Part shown: positions 1-8,934 of the stretch, in pieces | How positions within the stretch are numbered: the first letter of the stretch is position 1 | Layout: each line of letters starts with the position of its first letter | From: Janthinobacterium sp. | GTDB taxonomy: Bacteria > Pseudomonadota > Gammaproteobacteria > Burkholderiales > Burkholderiaceae_D | Length of the DNA stretch: 51,321 nucleotides | Assembly: GCA_025356595.1 (NCBI GenBank) | Contig: JANXSQ010000118.1 | Span: 1-51,321 of the forward strand | Reading direction: 5' to 3' | Position numbers and translations under genes: made by a program | Notes under the pieces: generated by a model | What the model was told of the DNA's origin: nothing | Seen by the model: only the letters and a program-made list of their open reading frames with translations | Databases searched by the model: none

Positions 1-4
1 TCCC

Positions 5-92
5 GCCTAATGATTAGGCAGGAGTAGTAGAACACCTGGGTCAGTTTTCGGTCGGCGCGAGGCCTATAGGTGGGTCAATTTTCGGTCGGCGC
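5..92. mobile_element. Remnant of IS21-like element end (tandem terminal repeats)
   Basis: Two 22-base direct repeats (37-58 and 71-92), differing at one base, lie 34 bases apart and share the core gtcggcgc at their ends. Just to the left, 5-19 is a perfect hyphenated palindrome with 7-base arms (gcctaat/attaggc). Closely spaced terminal repeats of this type are typical of IS21-family ends where the transposase binds; that match is from memory, not from a search. No transposase gene lies inside the window, so either the element continues to the left or only its end survives. Confidence 0.4.
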
Positions 93-267
93 CAACACCT
101 TCGTACAGAGGCAGATGAGGGCCTGCCGATTGACGAGGAGATCCCTAGCCGGCCTAGCGCCATATCAAACCGGGCACATTAACCGGTATGGTGATTAGAC
201 GCTCGATCAGGAACTACAACTACCACCGATGAACTACATAACGATAATTTTCCAATAAATCAAACAG
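93..267. other. Non-coding scar DNA at left edge
   Basis: I see no gene, convincing promoter or strong hairpin here. Base composition becomes AT-richer after about 170, unlike the GC-rich genes that follow. It joins the IS-like repeats to the broken regulator fragment and probably marks an old insertion or deletion boundary of the polysaccharide locus. Confidence 0.4.
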
Positions 268-556
268 TTACAGCATGATTTGGGTATTTTTACACGAATC
301 ACGGCCGACCCTCTTCATGGCATGTCCGCCGATGAGTTGCAGCAGGGCCAGCGCCAGACGCCAGTTGCTCAGATAGTCCAGCGGGGTCATCCCGACAGCG
401 CCCCCAAAAATGGGCGGCCAAGCGCGCCCGCGACATTCCAGCCGCCGTCGCCATCGTCTCGATGGTCCGTGCCGATTCCGGATGCGCGCGCAGCGCCTCG
501 AACGCGCGCGCCAGTCCCCCGAGCAGGCCGCCCTTTTCCTTGCCCTGCCCTATCAA
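268..556 (-). pseudogene. AraC-family regulator fragment, frameshifted
   Basis: On the minus strand an open stretch from 556 encodes an AraC-like first helix-turn-helix (ATAAGMSRARLAAHF). At about 400-415, a homopolymer run of five C and five A on the plus strand, the frame shifts. The next frame continues the family pattern with GMTPLDYLSNWRLALALLQL and stops at 268. The ligand-binding N-terminal domain and the second helix-turn-helix are missing. It therefore looks like a decayed piece of an AraC/cupin-type activator, next to IS-like repeats. There is no intact start region or partner gene. The domain match is by eye. Confidence 0.5.
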
Positions 557-645
557 ATGGCGAAAATCTGAATGATCAGCGGCTCAAATAGCCGGTTGAG
601 GCCTTTCTCAACACGGAGCAGTGCATTTAATTGATGATCATTTTA

Positions 646-1821
646 CTAACGGCTGTTTTGCCTGAGGCGGCGGCCCGCGCCGGTGCAGAGGTCTTCATAG
701 ACCGCCGCGTAGTTGCCGACCATCGCCGCAAGGCTGAATTGTTCGCTCGCGTGTTGACGCGCCGCCGCACCCAGCCGCTGGCGCAGCGCCGCGTCGGCCC
801 CGTACTCCGCCAGCAATTGCGCCAGACGCGGCGTGTCGCCCGGCGGGAACAGATGGCCGACGTGGCCGTCGCGCACCAATTCTAGATTGCCGCCGACGGC
901 GCTCGCCAGCACCGGCACGGCGCTGGCCATCGCCTCGAGCAAGGTATTGGATATCCCCTCCGACAGGGACGGCAGGACAAAGACGTCGAAGGTGGGCAGC
1001 AGGCGCGCCACCTCGCCGCTGTCGCCGGTAAAACAGACCATGTTCGCGATGCCCAACCGCTGCGCCAGCGCCCGCAGCTCGGCCGATAGCGGCCCATCGC
1101 CCACGATCACCAGCCGCATCCGCGCGCGGAAGGCCGCGTCGGCGTCTTCCAGCGCCGCAAAGGCGCGCAGCAGCGTCGCCTGGTCCTTGACCGGCTGCAA
1201 GCGCCCGACGGTGCCGACGATGACGCTGTCCGGCCCGGCAAAGCCGAGCGGCAGCGCGGAAAAGTCGCGCGTCGGCTGCGGCGCGAAGCGTTCCGTGTCG
1301 ACGCCGTTGTACACTTGCCGGATGCGCCGGCCGGCCACGCCGACCCGTTCCCGCAGATAGGTTTCCAGACTCTTCGAGACGGTCACATAGCCGTTGACCA
1401 GGGGCGCGTGCAAGCGCCGCAGCATGGCGTGGCGTTTGTTGTCGCCGTGCAGATTGTCGACGTCGAGGCCATGCTCGCCATGCACGCGAAACGGCACGCC
1501 GGCCAGACGCGCCGGCACCAGGGCATCGAGGCCGGACAGGTTGCGCGAATGGACGATGGTCGGGCGCAGGCGGCGGAACAACTGGTACATCGCCACGCGC
1601 ATGCGCCAGACGCCTATGCGTGAGCGGTGCAGCGCGTATACGTCGACGTCGGGACGGGTGATGCGCAGGCGGAAGTCCGAATAGTCTTCGACGCACAGGA
1701 CGGCGTGGCGGAAGCGCGCCGCCGGCATGTGGTTGATCAGGTTCACCAGGCCGTTTTCCAGGCCGCCCACGCGCAGTTGGTGGATGACGTGCAGTACCAG
1801 CGGTCTGGTCTCATCGCTCAT
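646..1821 (-). CDS. XrtA-associated glycosyltransferase, TIGR03088 type
   Basis: A 391-residue GT4-fold (GT-B) glycosyltransferase and the last gene of the 13-gene minus-strand operon. The N-terminus (VLHVIHQLRVGGLENGLVNL) is characteristic of the PEP-CTERM/EpsH1-associated sugar transferase family TIGR03088. The C-terminal half has the nucleotide-sugar binding pattern with VGRLQPVKDQ and the E-x7-E element around LSEGISNTLLEAMA. It has no signal peptide, so it should act at the cytoplasmic face on the lipid-linked repeat unit. Its ATG lies 11 bases inside the preceding glycosyltransferase gene, so translation is probably coupled. Donor and acceptor sugars cannot be read from the sequence. 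Confidence 0.88.
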   Translation of the reverse strand: MSDETRPLVLHVIHQLRVGGLENGLVNLINHMPAARFRHAVLCVEDYSDFRLRITRPDVDVYALHRSRIGVWRMRVAMYQLFRRLRPTIVHSRNLSGLDALVPARLAGVPFRVHGEHGLDVDNLHGDNKRHAMLRRLHAPLVNGYVTVSKSLETYLRERVGVAGRRIRQVYNGVDTERFAPQPTRDFSALPLGFAGPDSVIVGTVGRLQPVKDQATLLRAFAALEDADAAFRARMRLVIVGDGPLSAELRALAQRLGIANMVCFTGDSGEVARLLPTFDVFVLPSLSEGISNTLLEAMASAVPVLASAVGGNLELVRDGHVGHLFPPGDTPRLAQLLAEYGADAALRQRLGAAARQHASEQFSLAAMVGNYAAVYEDLCTGAGRRLRQNSR

Positions 1822-3040
1822 CGGATTTCCCGCCGCACAGGGAGTAGCCGATGGCGCCGGCCGCCGCGGCGCGCCGCCGCAGGACCGCGCCGAACAACTG
1901 GATCTGTCCCGCCGTGGTCTCGTCCCAGCTGAAGCGCTCGGCGTAGCGCCGCGTCGCCGCGCGCTCCGGATAGTTTGCCCGCAAGGCCAGCACCGCGTCC
2001 GCGACGCCGCGCGCGCTGCGTTCGCGCATCAACAGGCCCGCCTCCGGCGCGGCCACCACCTCCGGCGTGCCCCAGACATCGCTGGCCACCACCGGCGTGC
2101 CGCAGGCCATCGATTCGAGCAGGACATTGGCCCACCCTTCCCTGCTCGACGCCAGCACCAGCGCGTCGGCCGCGCCGTAATAGTCGACCATCTCGGTCTG
2201 CGCCACGGCACCGAGGAAACGCACCCGCTCGCGCACGCCCAGTTGGCGCGCCTGCGCTTCGAGGCGGCCCCGTTCCGGGCCGGCGCCGGCGACCAGCAGG
2301 TGCACGCCGTCCAGCAGCGGCAAGGCGGCCACGCTCAGTTCCAGACCCTTGACCGGCACCAAATGGCCGGCCGCCAGCAGGGTGAATCCGTCCAGCCCGG
2401 CGGCGCGCCGCTGCGCCACGCGGTCGCCGGGCCGGAAGCGCTGCAGGTCGACGCCGTTGCGCAGCGCCGTCACCTTGGCACCTTCCAGGCCGAGTTGCAC
2501 CATCTCGCTTTTCAGCGCCTGGCAGACGGCCACCATGGCGTCGGCGCGGCCCGCCGCCCAACGTATCATGGCGCGCGGCAGGCTATATCGCGGCAGCAGG
2601 CTGATGTCGGAGCCGCGCGCGGTGATCACCACGGGCTTGTTGAAATAGCGCCCCAGCATGGCCGCCGCCACGCCGTCCGGGTAGAAATAGTGGGCGTCGA
2701 TGAGATCGAAATCATAGCCTTGGTCGAGCAGATCGCCCAGCGCGCGCTTGCCGCACCGGGCCAGCATGAAGGGCGCCACGCTCATGCCCAGTTTCGGCAG
2801 ATGGGCGTAGCGCGGGTGGCTCACGCGCAAGCCGTTCAGGGTTTCCTCGGCCGCGATGCGCGCCAGGCCGGCGTAGCGGCCGGAGCCGGGCAGCGTCGAC
2901 GGGAACCAGGGCACCGGCGCGACGACGCGCGCTTCGACCTTGCCGCTGGCCACCAGATGGCGCAGCCGGGTTTCCACGAAGATGCCGTGGCCGGGCTTTT
3001 CGGCGCTCGGATACAGGGTGCTGAAGGTGACGATCTTCAT
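1811..3040 (-). CDS. Glycosyltransferase family 4 protein
   Basis: A 409-residue GT4-like glycosyltransferase of the exopolysaccharide operon. The start at 3040 (MKIVTFSTLYPS) forms an ATGA overlap with the preceding gene's stop. The open frame extends further upstream, but that part only shadows the neighbour in another frame. The N-terminal domain contains TLYPSAEKPGHGIFVETR; the C-terminal domain has HLVPVKGLEL and SSREGWANVLLESMACGTPV, the usual donor-binding E-x7-E region. It is cytoplasmic, without membrane segments. It is predicted to add one sugar during repeat-unit assembly; specificity is unknown. Confidence 0.87.
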   Translation of the reverse strand: MKIVTFSTLYPSAEKPGHGIFVETRLRHLVASGKVEARVVAPVPWFPSTLPGSGRYAGLARIAAEETLNGLRVSHPRYAHLPKLGMSVAPFMLARCGKRALGDLLDQGYDFDLIDAHYFYPDGVAAAMLGRYFNKPVVITARGSDISLLPRYSLPRAMIRWAAGRADAMVAVCQALKSEMVQLGLEGAKVTALRNGVDLQRFRPGDRVAQRRAAGLDGFTLLAAGHLVPVKGLELSVAALPLLDGVHLLVAGAGPERGRLEAQARQLGVRERVRFLGAVAQTEMVDYYGAADALVLASSREGWANVLLESMACGTPVVASDVWGTPEVVAAPEAGLLMRERSARGVADAVLALRANYPERAATRRYAERFSWDETTAGQIQLFGAVLRRRAAAAGAIGYSLCGGKSDER

Positions 3041-4275
3041 GGCCGCGCCGCTTCGCGCAGGCGCGCGTACAGGCCCTGGTAGCGCGCCACGCTGGCGCCC
3101 CAGTTGCGCTCCTGTTCGACGAAGCGGCGGCCGTTGGCGCGCATCGCGTCCCAGCGCTGCGGCGCCGCCAGCAGGGCCAGCACCTGGCGCGCCAGCGCGG
3201 CCGGATCTCCGGCCGCGAACAGCACGCCGGTCTCGCCGTCGACGATCAATTCCCTGTGTCCGCCCACATCCGAGGCCACCAGCAGGCGGCCCTGGGCCAT
3301 CGCCTCCAGCGGTTTCAGCGGCGTGACCAGGTCGGTCAGGCGCATCTTCAGGCGCGGATAGACCAGCACGTCGGCCAGTGCATAGTAGCGCTGCACCTGC
3401 TCGTGCGGCACGCGGCCGACGAAGACCGCCTGCGCGGCCACGCCCAGCGCGGCGGCCTGGCGCTTCAGCGCCGCCTCCTGCGGACCTCCGCCGACCAGCA
3501 ACACGCGCACCTCGGGATCGGCCCTGAGCATGGCCGGCAGCGCCCGCAGCAGAATGTCCAGGCCCTCGTAAGCGTAGAAGGAGCCGATGAAGCCCAGCAC
3601 GCGCTTGCCGCTCAAGCCCAAGGTGGCGGCCAGGGCGGCGTCGGGCGCGCCCCCGACGCTGAAGTCGTCGATATTGACGGCGTTCGGGATCACGGTGACT
3701 TTGTCGGCCGCGATGCCGCGCGTGGCGATCTCGGCGCGCAGGCCCTCGCAGATGGTGGTGGCGGCGTCGACCCGCCTCAGCGCGTAGGTTTCCATGGCCC
3801 GGCTCAATTGATAGCGCAAGCCCCAGGCCTTGCTGGTGCCGTGGTCGACCGCCGCGTCCTCCCAAAAGGCGCGCACCTCGTACACCACCGGTATGCCCAG
3901 GCGCTTGCCGACGCGCAGCGCGGCGATGGCGTTCAGCGCCGGCGAGTGGGCGTGCAGGATGTCCGGCCGCAGCGCCCCGGCCACCTGCAGCAGGCGCCGC
4001 TCCAGCGCGTCGATAACGGCCAGTTGCCTCAGGCCGGGCAGCCGCGCCTTCAGGCCGGCGGCCGGCGCCGTGCGGTGGAAGTCCAGGCCGTCGCTGCGCT
4101 CCACGCCGTCGCCGCCGGCGCCCTGCTTCGGACCGGTCAGGTGCTGGGTTTCCCAACCCAGGGCGCGCTGTTGCAGCAGGATGGCGCGGGTGCGGAAGGA
4201 ATAACCGCTGTGCAGCGGAATCGAATGGTCCAGCACATGCAGGATGCGCAGCGGCGCGACGCTGTCGCGCTTCAC
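3037..4275 (-). CDS. XrtA-associated glycosyltransferase, TIGR04063 type
   Basis: A 412-residue glycosyltransferase resembling the exosortase A-associated TIGR04063 family: N-terminal HVLDHSIPLHSGYSFRTRAI, then VYEVRAFWEDAAVDHGT, and a C-terminal GT4 domain with FIGSFYAYEGLDILLRA and TPLKPLEAMAQGRLLVASD. The chosen start is GTG at 4275, which overlaps the stop of the upstream amidotransferase as GTGA. The gene ends in an ATGA overlap with the next glycosyltransferase. Expected role: cytoplasmic sugar transfer to the undecaprenyl-linked intermediate. The reading frame is open further upstream, but no family-like sequence precedes the GTG. Confidence 0.88.
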   Translation of the reverse strand: MKRDSVAPLRILHVLDHSIPLHSGYSFRTRAILLQQRALGWETQHLTGPKQGAGGDGVERSDGLDFHRTAPAAGLKARLPGLRQLAVIDALERRLLQVAGALRPDILHAHSPALNAIAALRVGKRLGIPVVYEVRAFWEDAAVDHGTSKAWGLRYQLSRAMETYALRRVDAATTICEGLRAEIATRGIAADKVTVIPNAVNIDDFSVGGAPDAALAATLGLSGKRVLGFIGSFYAYEGLDILLRALPAMLRADPEVRVLLVGGGPQEAALKRQAAALGVAAQAVFVGRVPHEQVQRYYALADVLVYPRLKMRLTDLVTPLKPLEAMAQGRLLVASDVGGHRELIVDGETGVLFAAGDPAALARQVLALLAAPQRWDAMRANGRRFVEQERNWGASVARYQGLYARLREAARP

Positions 4276-6167
4276 GCCGCCGCCTCCTTGCGCAGGAAGG
4301 CCTCGAACATCAGCAGGGTCCAGATCGGCGCGCTGTAGTCGCGCCGGCCGCACTGGTGCTGCTCCACCAGCTCGCGCAGATAGCCGGTGTTGAACATGCC
4401 GGTGTCGGCCAGCAGCGGCCCGAGCAGCGCCTCGCGCACGCGTTCGCGCAAGGGCCCGCGGAACCAGCCCGCCAGCGGCACCGCGAAGCCCATCTTCTTG
4501 CGGTACAGGATGTCGTGCGGCAGATGCGCCTCCAGGCTTTTCTTGAAGATGTATTTGCCCTCCCCGCCCTGCAGCTTCATGCCGGCAGGCAGGCCGGAGA
4601 TCCATTCGACCAGTTCATGGTCCAGCAGCGGCACGCGCACCTCCAGCGCGTGGGCCATGCTGGCGCGGTCGACCTTGGTCAGGATGTCGCCGGGCAGATA
4701 GGTTTTCATGTCCAGATACTGGATCAGCGACAGCGGGTCGTCGGTCGGCGCGCCGGTGGCGTGGCCGCGCATCACGTCGAGCGCCCGGTAGCCCTGCAGG
4801 CCGGCGCGGAAGGACGGCGAAAACAGTTGCGCGCGCATGGCGTCGCTCATGATCGTGACGCCGTGGAAATAGCCTTCCACCAGGTCGCGCGCCAGCGCCT
4901 CGAAGGTGGTCTTGGCGCGGAACATGCGCGGCGCCCAGTCGGCCTTCGGATAGTAGCGGCCCAGCGCGCCGAACAGCGGTTGGCGCAGGCTGGACGGAAT
5001 GCGTCCGCGCACGCTGTGCTCGGCCATCGCGTAGCGGTAGCGCCGGTAGCCGGCCAAGTTCTCGTCGCCGCCGTCGCCCGACAGCGCCACCGTCACACGC
5101 TGGCGCGCCAACTGGCACACCCGGTAGGTGGGAATGGCGGAACTGTCGGCGTAGGGTTCGTCGTACAGGCCGGCCAGCGTGTCGAGCAGGCCATAGTCGT
5201 CGGTGTCGACGCTGCCGCTGTGGTGGCGGGTGCGGTACTGCGCCGCCACTTGCGCGGCGTAGCGCGACTCGTCGAAGGCCGGGTCCTTGAAGGCGATCGA
5301 GCAGGTGTTGACCGGCGCCCCGCCAAGGCCCGCCATCATGGCCACCACGGCGCTCGAGTCGACGCCGCCGGACAGAAAGGCGCCCAGCGGCACGTCGGCG
5401 ACCAGGCTGACCTTGACGGCGTCGCGCAGGCGCGCGACCAGTTCTTCGGCGGCCACCTGCTGCGACATCGGCGCGTGCGGCTTGAAGGGCACGTCCCAGT
5501 ATCGGCGCGGTTCGGCCGGCGCCGCGCCGACCACCTGGGTGAGCGTGAAGCCGGGCGCCAGCTTCAGCGCGCCCCGGTAGATGGTGCGCGGCTCCGGCAC
5601 ATAGCCGTAGGCGAAATAGTCCTCCACGGCCTGCGGGTCGATCGCGCGCGGCAGGCCGGGCAAGGAGCGCAGCGCCTTCAGCTCGGAGCCGAAGGCCAGG
5701 AAGCCGTCCGGCAGCATGGCGTAGTACAGCGGCTTGACGCCCATCCGGTCGCGCGCCAGGAATAGGGTCTGTTGCTTGCGGTCCCACAGGCCGAAGGCGA
5801 ACATGCCGCGGAAGCGCTGCACGCAGGCGGCGCCCCATTCTTCCCAGGCGTGCACGATCACCTCGGTGTCGCTGCGCGTGCGGAACTGGTGGCCGAGCGC
5901 GAGCAGTTCCACCGTCAGCTCGCGGTAGTTGTAGATCTCGCCGTTGTAGCAGACCATCACGCTGCCGTCCTCGTTGCCCATCGGTTGCAGGCCGGAGGCG
6001 ATGTCGATCACCGACAGGCGCCGGTGGCCGAAGCCCACCCCCGGCTCCGTGTAGATTGACGCCTCGTCCGGCCCGCGGTGGTGCTGGGTTTCGTTCATCC
6101 GGTGCAGCACTTCGCGGTCGATCGTCCGCTGGCCGCGCATATCCATTATTCCGACTAAACCGCACAT
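4272..6167 (-). CDS. XrtA system amidotransferase (AsnB-like, TIGR03108 type)
   Basis: A 631-residue class II glutamine amidotransferase fused to an asparagine synthase-type ATP pyrophosphatase domain. The N-terminus MCGLVGIMD places the catalytic Cys at position 2, as required for the Ntn glutaminase. Further elements are HRRLSVIDIASGLQPM, YNGEIYNY and the PP-loop AFLSGGVDSSAVV. Family knowledge: exosortase A clusters carry this protein (amidotransferase 1). It probably amidates a carboxyl group, perhaps a uronic acid of the polymer; this is inference, but TviB in the same locus would supply uronic acids. It lies 17 bases downstream of... the exosortase stop on the map, i.e. follows xrtA in the operon, and overlaps the next glycosyltransferase by 4 bases. 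Confidence 0.9.
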   Translation of the reverse strand: MCGLVGIMDMRGQRTIDREVLHRMNETQHHRGPDEASIYTEPGVGFGHRRLSVIDIASGLQPMGNEDGSVMVCYNGEIYNYRELTVELLALGHQFRTRSDTEVIVHAWEEWGAACVQRFRGMFAFGLWDRKQQTLFLARDRMGVKPLYYAMLPDGFLAFGSELKALRSLPGLPRAIDPQAVEDYFAYGYVPEPRTIYRGALKLAPGFTLTQVVGAAPAEPRRYWDVPFKPHAPMSQQVAAEELVARLRDAVKVSLVADVPLGAFLSGGVDSSAVVAMMAGLGGAPVNTCSIAFKDPAFDESRYAAQVAAQYRTRHHSGSVDTDDYGLLDTLAGLYDEPYADSSAIPTYRVCQLARQRVTVALSGDGGDENLAGYRRYRYAMAEHSVRGRIPSSLRQPLFGALGRYYPKADWAPRMFRAKTTFEALARDLVEGYFHGVTIMSDAMRAQLFSPSFRAGLQGYRALDVMRGHATGAPTDDPLSLIQYLDMKTYLPGDILTKVDRASMAHALEVRVPLLDHELVEWISGLPAGMKLQGGEGKYIFKKSLEAHLPHDILYRKKMGFAVPLAGWFRGPLRERVREALLGPLLADTGMFNTGYLRELVEQHQCGRRDYSAPIWTLLMFEAFLRKEAAA

Positions 6168-6184
6168 GATCTGGAGAACCTTCT

Positions 6185-7732
6185 CTATTGGGGTGGAATG
6201 GCGGCGGGCTTGCGCTTCTCCGCCAGCGTGCCGGCCAGGCCGGCCAGATTGTCGGCGAGGAAGGCGCGCAGCGCAGCGCGCGCCTGCTCCGGTTTCTCGT
6301 CGTAGGGCGCGTACAGCATCAGGACGGCGCCGTCGTCGACGCCGTGGCGCAGCTTGGAGCGGATATGCAGCAATTTCCCGATGTACTCGTTGCCGGTGAA
6401 GCGGCCGTCCATCCAGTACCAGTGCCAGATCAGCATCCGTCCGGTCGGGCCGACGACGGCCGTTTCGCGCAGGGCCAGGGCGCCGCCCGGCGCGGCCTCC
6501 TCGCGCGCGCCGCTGTGCAGGACGCGCCAGGCCGGGTCCAGCTCTCCGACCAGGTGATTGCTGGAGCTGATCACCTTGCTGTCCCGCGTCTGCTGGCGGT
6601 AGTACAGCAGCGTCAGTCCCACCGTCTGCGCGCCGCTGCGGTAAAAGCGCCGCAGTTCGGCGCTGGCGGGCGGATAGGCCGGCGACCAGTCGGCGAACCG
6701 GGCGCCGCTCCGCCAGACCGGCGCGTAGCCGGAAAATTCGACCGCTGCCGGAGTGCTTTCATGCGCGCGCAGATAGGCCGCATAGGCTGGCCAGACGCCG
6801 ATGCAGACCAGCAGCGTCAGCGCGGCGGCGTAAAATTGCCCCGCCGACGGCGCCGCGGCGGCCGGTCGCCGCTGCGCCACCGCGGCCGGCGCCTCGCGCC
6901 AGACGCTGGCGATCCAGTGCAGCAGGAACATCACCAGGCCGAAAAACACCCAGCCGTAGATCAAGTGGTCGACGCCGACGGCCAGCTTCATGCCGCTCAG
7001 ATGGCCGATCATCACGATCAAGTAGGCGCGCACGCCGTTGGCCAGCACCGGCACCACGATGGACGCCGCCACGAAGGCGACGCGACGCCAGAAGCTGCGC
7101 ACCATCAAATGGGCGTACAGGCAACCCAGCGTGACCGAGGCGATCAGGTAGCGCACCCCGCTGCAGGCCTCCACCACCGACCAACTGCCGGAGGGAATGC
7201 TGAAGAAGGTCCCCTCGCGCAGCACCGGTATGCCGGTCAAGCGCAGCGCCGCGACGGTGAAGTCGGCTGTCACGCCGATCAGCGGATCGATGAAGGCGTC
7301 GCCGAAGGGCACCGCCAGCAACAGGAAGCACAGGGGGAAGGCCAGCGCGCGGACCAGTTGCGCGCCCAGCATGGCCAGCACCGCCAGGGGCAGCATGGCC
7401 ACGAAGGCGTACTGGCGCGTCACCTGGACATCGCCCAGATCGGCCAGCAACCATAGCCCGCCGCACGCGGCCAGCGGCGCCAGCGCCGGCCAGAACGGCG
7501 CCAGCGGCACGCTGGCCAGGGTGTCGCGCTGCATCCAGATCAACCACAAACTGATGGGCAGGATGGTATAGCCGTGGGCGAAGGTGTTCGAGCTGTTCCA
7601 GACGGCCACGATGGACCCGGCGGTGGAAAGATACATCAGCAGCGCCAGCAGCAAGGCGAGGATGGTCAGGCGCAGCGGCGCCAGCGGCCACGCCGCGCCG
7701 CTCCAGGCGGCCATGGGCGCGCTCAGCTTCAC
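6185..7732 (-). CDS. xrtA: Exosortase A with C-terminal EpsI domain
   Basis: A 515-residue membrane protein. Residues 1-280 form the multi-spanning exosortase core with the catalytic triad in family context: Cys190 (VVEACSGVRYL), Arg235 (LANGVRAYLIV) and His256 (VGVDHLIYGWVFF). After a further membrane segment near 295-315, residues from about 325 form a periplasmic EpsI-type domain (TIGR02914). Exosortases cleave PEP-CTERM tails and pass proteins to the cell surface; PepA in this window is the evident substrate. The start is GTG at 7732, overlapping the upstream glycosyltransferase stop as GTGA. An internal ATG at residue 7 is the alternative. Confidence 0.93.
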   Translation of the reverse strand: MKLSAPMAAWSGAAWPLAPLRLTILALLLALLMYLSTAGSIVAVWNSSNTFAHGYTILPISLWLIWMQRDTLASVPLAPFWPALAPLAACGGLWLLADLGDVQVTRQYAFVAMLPLAVLAMLGAQLVRALAFPLCFLLLAVPFGDAFIDPLIGVTADFTVAALRLTGIPVLREGTFFSIPSGSWSVVEACSGVRYLIASVTLGCLYAHLMVRSFWRRVAFVAASIVVPVLANGVRAYLIVMIGHLSGMKLAVGVDHLIYGWVFFGLVMFLLHWIASVWREAPAAVAQRRPAAAAPSAGQFYAAALTLLVCIGVWPAYAAYLRAHESTPAAVEFSGYAPVWRSGARFADWSPAYPPASAELRRFYRSGAQTVGLTLLYYRQQTRDSKVISSSNHLVGELDPAWRVLHSGAREEAAPGGALALRETAVVGPTGRMLIWHWYWMDGRFTGNEYIGKLLHIRSKLRHGVDDGAVLMLYAPYDEKPEQARAALRAFLADNLAGLAGTLAEKRKPAAIPPQ

Positions 7733-8931
7733 GGCGCGCACTCCGGCTCCAGCATGGCGCGCAGCGGCGCCAGATGGCTGGCCCAGGCGTATTGTTCCTC
7801 GACGCGGGCCCGCGCCGCCCGGCCGATGGCCGGGTCGGGCCGCCGCAAGGCCTGCGCCACCGCGTCGACGAACTGCGCCGCGCCGTCGGCCAGCAAGAGC
7901 TCGCGGCCGGGCGTCGCGGCGATGCCCTCCAGGGCTTGCGGCGAGACCACGATGGTGCGCCCCATCGCCATCGCCTCCAGCACCTTGTTCTGGATGCCGC
8001 GGGCGATGCGCAGCGGCGCCACGCACAGGGCCGCGTGCCCCAGATAGGGGCGCATATCGGCCACCGCGCCGGCCACCACCACGCCCGGCAGCGTCGCCAG
8101 CTCCAGCACGGCGGGCGTGGGACGCGCGCCGACGATGTGGAACACGGCGCCCGGATGGTGCGCGCGCACGCCCGGCAGCACGGTGCGGGCGAACCAGCCG
8201 ACGGCGTCGATGTTCGGCCAGTAATCCATCGCGCCGGTAAACACCAGCGCCTCCTCGGCGGCGCCGAAGGGCCGCGCCTGCGCCTGCACCGGACTGAAGT
8301 AGTCGCAATCGACGCCGTTGCTGAAGTGGCCGATCTTGGCCGCGCTTTCCGGCGCCAGTTGGCGGAACAGCTGCGCCTCCGGCGCCGACACGAACAGGGC
8401 CGCGTCACTGTCGCGCGTCACGCGCCGCTCGTAGGCCAGCAACTGGCGCGCCTCATGGCCGTACAGCAGCTTCAGCGGCCAATCGGTCTTGGCGGCGTAC
8501 TGGCGCCATTTGTCGGAATCGACATCGACGAAATCGACCACCCGCCTGGCCTGCGGATACGGCGCCGCGTATTGCGCCATCGCCGACGAGAACACCAGGA
8601 TGCGTCCGATGCCTTCGCGCTGCATGGTGGCGGCGACCCAGGCGCGCAGGCCCGCGTCGCGGTAATAATCGAGCGACAGCGAGCGGTTCGCCAGCAGCGC
8701 GCCCAGGCTGCGCAAGCGCGCCCAAGCCGGGTTCAGGGGCGCGAAATGGCTGCCGGCGCACAATTCGCGCACCCGCGGCACATGGCGCCAGTCGTCGCTG
8801 TCGTCGACGAAGGTGCCCAGGTGGACCTGGTAATGGCGCGCCAGATGCTGCAGCAGGTGGTAGGAACGGATCTTGTCCCCCTTGTTGGGAGGATAAGGGA
8901 TGCGGTGCGCCAGCATGAGCAATTTTTCCAC
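7729..8931 (-). CDS. XrtA-associated glycosyltransferase, TIGR03087 type
   Basis: A 400-residue glycosyltransferase beginning MEKLLMLAHRIPYPPNKGDK, the signature start of the PEP-CTERM/EpsH1-associated sugar transferase TIGR03087. It continues with VVDFVDVDSDKWRQYA and the GT4 donor-site region around APLRIARGIQNKVLEAMAMG. No signal peptide or membrane segment is apparent. It lies directly before xrtA with a GTGA overlap and 3 bases after the FemAB gene, so it is co-transcribed with both. It is likely one of the sugar-adding steps in repeat-unit assembly; the sugar is unknown. Confidence 0.9.
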   Translation of the reverse strand: MEKLLMLAHRIPYPPNKGDKIRSYHLLQHLARHYQVHLGTFVDDSDDWRHVPRVRELCAGSHFAPLNPAWARLRSLGALLANRSLSLDYYRDAGLRAWVAATMQREGIGRILVFSSAMAQYAAPYPQARRVVDFVDVDSDKWRQYAAKTDWPLKLLYGHEARQLLAYERRVTRDSDAALFVSAPEAQLFRQLAPESAAKIGHFSNGVDCDYFSPVQAQARPFGAAEEALVFTGAMDYWPNIDAVGWFARTVLPGVRAHHPGAVFHIVGARPTPAVLELATLPGVVVAGAVADMRPYLGHAALCVAPLRIARGIQNKVLEAMAMGRTIVVSPQALEGIAATPGRELLLADGAAQFVDAVAQALRRPDPAIGRAARARVEEQYAWASHLAPLRAMLEPECAP

Positions 8932-8934
8932 CGG

